A stretch of DNA of 64,000 bases, taken from positions 40,124,610-40,188,609 of the forward strand of contig CM060173.1 of NCBI GenBank assembly GCA_030549775.1, read 5' to 3'. This stretch comes from Tamarix chinensis. Taxonomy: Eukaryota; Streptophyta; Magnoliopsida; Caryophyllales; Tamaricaceae. Of the stretch, positions 58,621 through 64,000 are shown in pieces. The first letter of the stretch is position 1. The number at the start of each line of letters is the position of its first letter. The notes beneath the pieces were generated by a model, which saw nothing but the letters and a program-made list of their open reading frames with translations, was not told the origin of the DNA and did not search any database. Position numbers and translations under genes: made by a program.

Positions 58621-59330
58621 CTAAAGCACCGAATTTTGGAGGAAGATCACTGTACTCTAGATGCCCTCCACCTTGGAGGGAATAAGTTGTATAAGGACCT
58701 TAATAGGATCTACTGGTGGCCTCGCATGAAGTGAGAGGTAATAGAATTTATGTTGAGGTGTTTGACTTGTTAGAAGGTCAAGATTGAGTATTGGAGACCT
58801 ACAGGGTTGGTTTAGCCTTTAGATATTCTAAGGTGGAAGTGGGACTCCATCTTGATAGATTTTGTGAGTAGGCTACTAAGGACTCATGGCGATTGTGATA
58901 TGATTTGGCTTATCATCGATATGTTGACTAATTCTGCTATTTTTGTGCCAATGAGGTTGACTTAGAGTATGGATTAGCTGGTTGATGCATATTAGTGGTT
59001 TGTAGTGAGTAGGCATGATACCCCTATTGATATAGTCTTAGATAAGGATTCGAGAGCCTTGTCACACTTTTAGGGGAATTTGTAAGAGGCTATGGGCATG
59101 AGATTAAGGATGAGCACTGCCTTTCATCTAGCTATAGATGGACAGAATAAGAGGATGATTCAAACTTTAGAGGATATGCTTCGTGCTTGTATTTTAGATT
59201 TCCAAGGTAGTTGGGAAGATTTTCCTCATTTAGTTGAGTCCTCATACAACAAGAGTTATCATGCTAGTATAGGGATGACACCCTTTGAGGCATTATATGG
59301 ATGTAAATGTTGAACACCCTTATATTAGAG
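58620..59330 (+). pseudogene. Gypsy integrase, multiply stopped
   Basis: The zinc-binding part is visible as LHLGGNKLYKDLNRIYWWPRMK..CLTC. The core continues with WDSILIDFVSRLLRTHGDCDMIWLIIDMLTNSAIFVPM, which has the first aspartate, then DTPIDIVLDKDSRALSHF, where the family has the second catalytic aspartate in SDRD, and the region up to HASIGMTPFEALYGCKC (59312). Stops replace tryptophan and glutamine at several sites. Confidence 0.88.
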
Positions 59331-59930
59331 CAACATTAGTGAGACATTTAGACTCGAACTAGAATTGATTGAGGAGATGACTCAATAGGTTCAATTGATT
59401 TAGGATAGGATAAGAGAAACTCAGAGTCTTTAGAAGGGCTACGTTTATCGGATACTTCGTAATGATGGTTTTGAGCTGGGGGATAAAGTTTTGTTGAGAG
59501 TTTCACTTACTAGGGGAGTGTAAATATTTGGTCGGAAGGGTAGGTTGACCTCAAGGTATCTTAGACCATATAAGATTCTTGATAGGGTTGGCGAGGTTGC
59601 ATACTGCTTAGTGCTTCCACTAGAGTTAGCTTAAGTTCACAACGTCTTCCACATTTTTTAGCTAAGGAAGTATGTTGTAGATTTGTCGCATGTGATTAGA
59701 CCCGATGAGATTGAGCTCGATGATTAGTTGTGCTACAAGGAGAGGCCATTAAGGATTCTCGACACCAAGATTCAATGGACTTGAGCAAGCTTAATTCTGC
59801 TTGTAAAAATTCTTTTGAGCCATTATGGAGCAGAGGAAACAACTTGGGAGAGCGAGAAGGATATATGTGAGGCATATCCTGAGCTCTTTAGCTCATGCCT
59901 GTTACAATTTGAGGGTTTCTTTCTATTAAG
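59330..59930 (+). pseudogene. Integrase C-terminus and chromodomain-like tail
   Basis: The GPY/F-like region reads FELGDKVLLRVSLTRGV, then LTSRYLRPYKILDRVGEVAYCLVLPLEL, VHNVFHIF and LRKYVVDLSHVI (about 59470-59700). It is followed by ERPLRILDTKIQWT, SLILLVKILLSHYGAEETTWESEKD and CEAYPELF (about 59740-59888). The latter matches the chromodomain at the C-terminus of chromovirus integrases (RILD..., VKVLW..H-EATWE-E). This is the basis for the lineage call. Confidence 0.8.
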
Positions 59931-60055
59931 TGGATAGTCCCCAGTAGTAGTATCATAGTAACTCTAATGGATTTGACCACTGAAATTGCTTTCTTACATC
60001 CTTTTTCTCTTCTTCCCTAACATAGACTTATAGACTTCGGGGAAAAAGTTTTTTT

Positions 60056-60065
60056 AAGGGGGTAG
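60056..60065 (+). other. Gypsy polypurine tract
   Basis: AAGGGGGTAG immediately upstream of the LTR start TGATTTATTACCCC, at the expected position. Confidence 0.75.
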
Positions 60066-62301
60066 TGATTTATTACCCCAAAAATTTGCTTAGCCTAATC
60101 TTGCATTATTAGTGCCATAATAAGATTCTAATCTTGAGAAATCTTACTTTAGCTTTAACCCAATTTCTTAATCCCAAAACTTTAACAGAATTTGAAATGT
60201 TGACCTGGATAAATAGTATTTTGTAAATCGAACTCAAAGTCACTAAAATTTCCACTAATTCTAACTATTTTGGCTAATCTAAAAATAAACTACAAAAATC
60301 CCCCACATTTTTTTGTCGCCCTTTTCTTTTCCTTCTTCTCCTTTCTCCTATCAAACAAAGCCGCAATAATTGATTTTGATGCAACTTGCACCCTCCCCCA
60401 CTTACACCATCACCCATCAGCTTTCTATAGGCATCTATCACCCATCACCCTACTTCCTTTCTTCTTTTCCTTCTTCTCATTTTGCTTCTCTTATCAATAT
60501 GTATCTTCACCACCATTCTCACACCGTACTCCCTACCATCCCCTTTCTTCCTCTTATCCTTACGCAACCTATACACAACCATCCCCATCACCTACCATTA
60601 TTCCTAACACTAAACCATCTTTTCCCCTACACCACCTTGCCATTACTCTTGCTCGTCGCATGTAGGCCCCTCTCTTTTCTTCTTTCCCTATTTCCCACCA
60701 CACACACACACCACACTCTCCCTTCTTCCTATTTATTTAGCCTCCACTATACCATTTTTGTGTCAAAAAGCCACTAGTCAAGCCCCTTTTCCTTCTCCTT
60801 TATCCTTTCTTGTTCTTCTTTTGAATATGTTGCTAATGATTGGCCTTATAAGGTTGTTTATGAAACTTAGTAATCATATGAGTCTAATGGGATGAAATAT
60901 GGCTAATTTGTGGAATTAGGGTTTTGGATATTTCTGTGAGTGGTGCCTTAGGATATGATTATTATGTATATGTATGACATGGAAATTTGATCCTGTATTT
61001 TGGGTATGATAATCATGATGAGATTTGAAAATGATATAGTATATGTTATGTGGAATAATCAATGTGAGAGACTAAATGCTAAAGGGTATGATTATTGTTT
61101 GAAAGGATGTGAGAACTGTGACCTGAGTTATGTACCTATCTACTTTAATATATTCAATGCTTGAGAATTAATCTTGAATAATATACTAATCACTTAAAGT
61201 AAAAGAGTATGTGAGTAGGTCTAAGTGATATATATATGTATATATATATTCAAGATTCAGCGAGGAGAATAGTAGCTCAAGATTATTTTGTTCTAAGAAG
61301 GTGATGTTTTTAATCTCAGTTCCACCGAAAAGATTAGTGGCTTGCAAGCCTTTTTCCCTGAGATGGTGTTTCAACCTATTCCATCGTATTAAGAATAGTG
61401 GGGCCCCTACTCATTGTGAAATGAAAATATAATAATATAACCTATGGAAAAAAACTAATGATTTAAAGTGGAAGAATGCATGAATCAGGACCAAGGTGTT
61501 ATTTTTATATATATGTCCAATTCCATTAGGTAAAATAGTGGCTTGGGAGCATTTTTCCCTAAGAAGGTGATGCTTTTAGATACTTTCCACTGGATGATAA
61601 CAGTGGCTCACTTTTTTTATCCCTGACCATTCCATTTGTTTTAGAATAATGGGAATCCTACACTCAATGTACATAAAAGAATGAAAGTGGATTATATCTA
61701 ATAAAAGAGCCAGCTCATTATCTATCTTATGATATGTTTCAATTATCTGCGTGTATACTTATTAATTGTTGTGAAATCATGTGCTATTTATATCCTTTTT
61801 GTGATAGTAATGTCCCCTTGCTCTATACATAGTTTATGGACCACCTACTTTATGAGTGCTGCTATTCCCATGAATAGGTGACCCTGATTCTTATGTGTAG
61901 GTCTCTGAAGATCCACTAAATGATTATATTGCCTATGATGCTTATGATGCCTTATGTGATGATGAGTGCCTTTATCTTTATTAGGGTTTGGGTGAAGAGT
62001 AATATTATTTGGTAGATGTATTTAACTTGATACCTTTTGGACTCTTGATCTATGCTATCCCCTTCTTTTATATTTTGTGTATTGTAACTTAGAGTTAAAA
62101 TCCAAACTTATTGTTGCATTATAAATGTTTCTTTTGATTCTAGCTTCCTTGTGTCACTCTAATTATTTTATTCTTGTGATTGAGGTAAGGATGGTTGAAT
62201 AAACTAGACTTATGTCAATTACAGCAGTAACCCCTACTATTTTAATTCTTTATTTCTGCTGCAAAATAAAATCATTCAATAGTAAAAATCAGGGTGTTAC
62301 A
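60066..62301 (+). mobile_element. 3' LTR (family B), complete
   Basis: The LTR starts TGATTTATTACCCC and ends GGGTGTTACA, 2236 bp. It parallels the truncated 5' LTR: shared CAATAATTGA..TTGCAACTTGCACCCTC-type text near 46027 and 60363, pyrimidine-rich block (60300-60780) and degraded CCACC...AATAGTGG repeats (61255-61660). It lacks the (ATT)n tract and the AG|GTAAG block of family A but keeps the tail GTGCTGCTATTCCCATGAATAGG and a TGTGTAG|GTCTC junction (about 61903). Confidence 0.85.
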
Positions 62302-63430
62302 CAATTCCTCTAAGATACCTAGGTTAATAAATGACTCAAACAAAGTAAATTTAACTAATCAATTGTCAATGATATATGATGATAAAAAAAATCAATGAAT
62401 AAGGTTTAAATTTGCATCAGAACAAAAAAAGTTAACTTTTCATTATTATAAGAAAATAACTTATCTCTACTTAATGCATATTACCACCGTCAGCTAGCTT
62501 TTCAAAATCAATGGCCTTTACAAAAATATATCCACTTGGAACTCAGTGGTGTTTGCTGTGAATTAAAGATAATTGGGAGCTACAAAAAAAAAAACAGTCT
62601 TCCTTATAAGAATATATATTCTATGACATTAAGGATACCAAGATACAACCCATACCATACAAGTCCCTTCTCATAGATGCTACCGGATGTAAATTTTAAT
62701 AAGTTAACCATTAGAGCTAAAATAAATTATGAAAAAAAAATCAAGGATGTTACAAAAATATACATAATTACATGCCCATTATTATAAGAAGAAACCTCAC
62801 CTCTACACAATGAGTATTATCACCACTAGCTAGATTTTTAAAATCAATTGGAGAAGCCTACAGATTCGGGAGAACACAATTAAGAGCAAAGAGCAAGAAA
62901 ATAGAGATTTACAGGGATAGGTAAGAAGAACTAGAATATAAAAGTATGAAAGAGAGAGAAATAGAAAGATAAATAGAACCGATAGATATCATTCATTTGA
63001 GATGGATATAATGATATAATATTGCAAATCACCTCACAACATTTTGTGAGAGAAATATTAAAGAAAACGACACATTTTTTCCCTCGATCCCCAAATTTAG
63101 AGGCCAATTCCTCTATTTATATGAGCTAAGGATCCCTTTGTTTGATAGATGTGATGATTACATATTTTTAAAAGTATGTGTCTAACCTAATAAATACATC
63201 TTTTGAATACGAATGCACTGAAAGTAGATTTGGTTCCAAGCCTAACTATTAAATTTAAAAAATTAGAGCTAGGTAAAGGGAACCAAAAGAATATTTTTTT
63301 ATCTTTTAAAGTTAACAGATTTTTTGTCCTTTTATTTTTTTACTTTTCGTTGCTATAGTGATTTCCTTTTTCCCGTTTCTTGATAGATGTGTCCTTGTGG
63401 GGCTGCCTTTAGTTTTGTTTTCTTATTTTT
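62302..63430. other. AT-rich intergenic DNA
   Basis: No gene. Two segments near 62440-62530 and 62775-62845 share ATTATAAGAAGAAA-like, ATGCATATTACCACCGTCAGCTAGC-like and TTTTYAAAATCAAT words in the same order, so this is an internal duplication of about 330 bp spacing. Ends of a mobile element were not found. Confidence 0.45.
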
Positions 63431-63432
63431 TC

Positions 63433-63930
63433 CTATCTTGTTGTTGGCTTATGCGTCTTTGTGAGGCCTTCTTCTACCCTATTTTGAGGTATGATACTTG
63501 CATAGAGAGTTTGAGGAATAATGGGCAGTATTCTGAAATAGTCATGTTCATTCTCGTCATCATAGTCAGGGGAGTCTGATGAAGATGGTGATTGGTTTTG
63601 TTTTATAGAAGGTTTGATTGAGGATAGTAAAGTACTCTTCCTTAGTTTTGGATGCAATAAGTTGTGCTACTATGATGGATTTTTGAGCCAGGAATTGAGT
63701 ATGTGAGGGGCTCAAAGGAATTTGGGAGATTGGTTTTACAACTTTTTGGGTTTTCGCTGATTTTTGGACTAATGGTTTTGAGATTTTTTCAAAGGCTTGA
63801 AACTCGTTCCACCATTTAATTTTAAATGGGTGAATAAGTGTTAGGATAATGTCAATATCATGTTGTTCAATTGTCGAAGAAAATACCCAAGGACACAAGA
63901 AAAATCTACAAAAATAAAAGATATGTAGTA
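63433..63930 (-). pseudogene. Frameshifted retroelement-like ORF
   Basis: On the minus strand a frame of about 110 codons (63898-63566, perhaps starting upstream of it) reads IIILTLIHPFKIKWWNEF-type sequence (residues about 17-34), then a lysine-rich stretch and FLAQKSIIVAQLIASKTKEEYF (about 69-90). A second frame overlaps at 63657-63433 with SPSSSDSPDYDDENEHDYF, which reads like the acidic continuation after a +1/-1 slip near 63600. The LAQ-ASKTKEEYF and serine-acidic pattern recalls leaders of some plant reverse-transcribing element polyproteins. I am not sure of the family. It ends before any enzymatic domain. Confidence 0.35.
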
Positions 63931-64000
63931 ACTATCTATCTTTCGAAGAAGGACAAGAAATGGTTTTGAAGGTATCTAATGCTTCAAATACTCGAGGTGG

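Larger units (their letters stand above)
45718..62301 (+). mobile_element. Degenerate chromovirus-type Ty3/gypsy element with nested LTRs
   Basis: The 5' LTR starts TGTAATACCCC at 45718 and the 3' LTR ends GGTGTTACA at 62301. The flanking 5-mers TAATT and CAATT differ at one position, supporting one insertion event. The 5' LTR is interrupted at 47615 by family-A LTRs. The rest of it, the primer site, gag and most of the protease are missing, apparently through a deletion near 56630. Protease tail, reverse transcriptase, RNase H, integrase and a chromodomain-like tail follow in gypsy order (56700-59890), riddled with stops. A polypurine tract AAGGGGGTAG precedes the 3' LTR. The chromodomain-like tail suggests a Tekay/Del-type chromovirus. 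Confidence 0.85.

Overview
This window is nuclear DNA from a flowering plant. It is AT-rich, dominated by transposable elements and rich in (ATT)n/(TA)n microsatellites. I cannot name the species. There are only two coding sequences I consider intact: a hAT transposase inside a well-bounded transposon, and a small plant-specific DUF3339 membrane protein gene at 33743-33952. The rest is layered retrotransposon debris, non-autonomous hAT elements and short AT-rich spacers. I saw no rRNA, tRNA, CRISPR or bacterial/organellar gene.

Layout. 1-5007: 3' part of a very long LTR (family A), cut by the window edge, carrying a 1.7 kb non-autonomous hAT. 5008-8306: 3' end of an Athila/Tat-like Ty3/gypsy element. 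8307-10812: AT-rich DNA with one possible LTR end. 10813-19579: a solo family-A LTR containing a 0.7 kb hAT (12014-12701) and an inverted solo family-A LTR (14388-18355) with a perfect 5-bp target-site duplication. 20157-32233: a possible further LTR holding an inverted solo LTR (22295-31634), which holds a complete 6.2 kb hAT (24284-30456) with a perfect 8-bp duplication. 33743-33952: the DUF3339 gene. 34764-41787: an old hAT-like element carrying a decayed Ty1/copia element (35062-40844). 41788-45717: AT-rich intergenic DNA with a possible orphan exon. 45718-62301: a decayed chromovirus-type Ty3/gypsy element whose 5' LTR is invaded by two consecutive family-A LTRs (47616-51529 and 51530-about 56630). 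62302-64000: intergenic DNA with a frameshifted retroelement-like ORF.

The most unusual theme is the family-A LTR. It occurs at least six times in both orientations and is 3-5 kb long with a fixed order of parts: a TG(A/T)AATA(C)CCC start, an AT-rich block, a pyrimidine-rich stretch with a TATA box about 850 bp in, Pro/Ser/Leu/His-rich open frames, an (ATT)n tract, a conserved block ending in a splice-donor-like AGGTAAG, a minisatellite whose unit differs between copies (22, 30 or 39 bp), cassettes of an approximately 50-bp repeat centred on GGTCCACCGG...ATAATAGTGG, a splice-acceptor-like CAGGT, and a GGTGTTACA end. This suggests an LTR-encoded promoter, leader and intron. Stop codons in the dead pol genes mostly look like CAG/CAA/CGA/TGG changed by C-to-T or G-to-A, as expected for long-methylated DNA.
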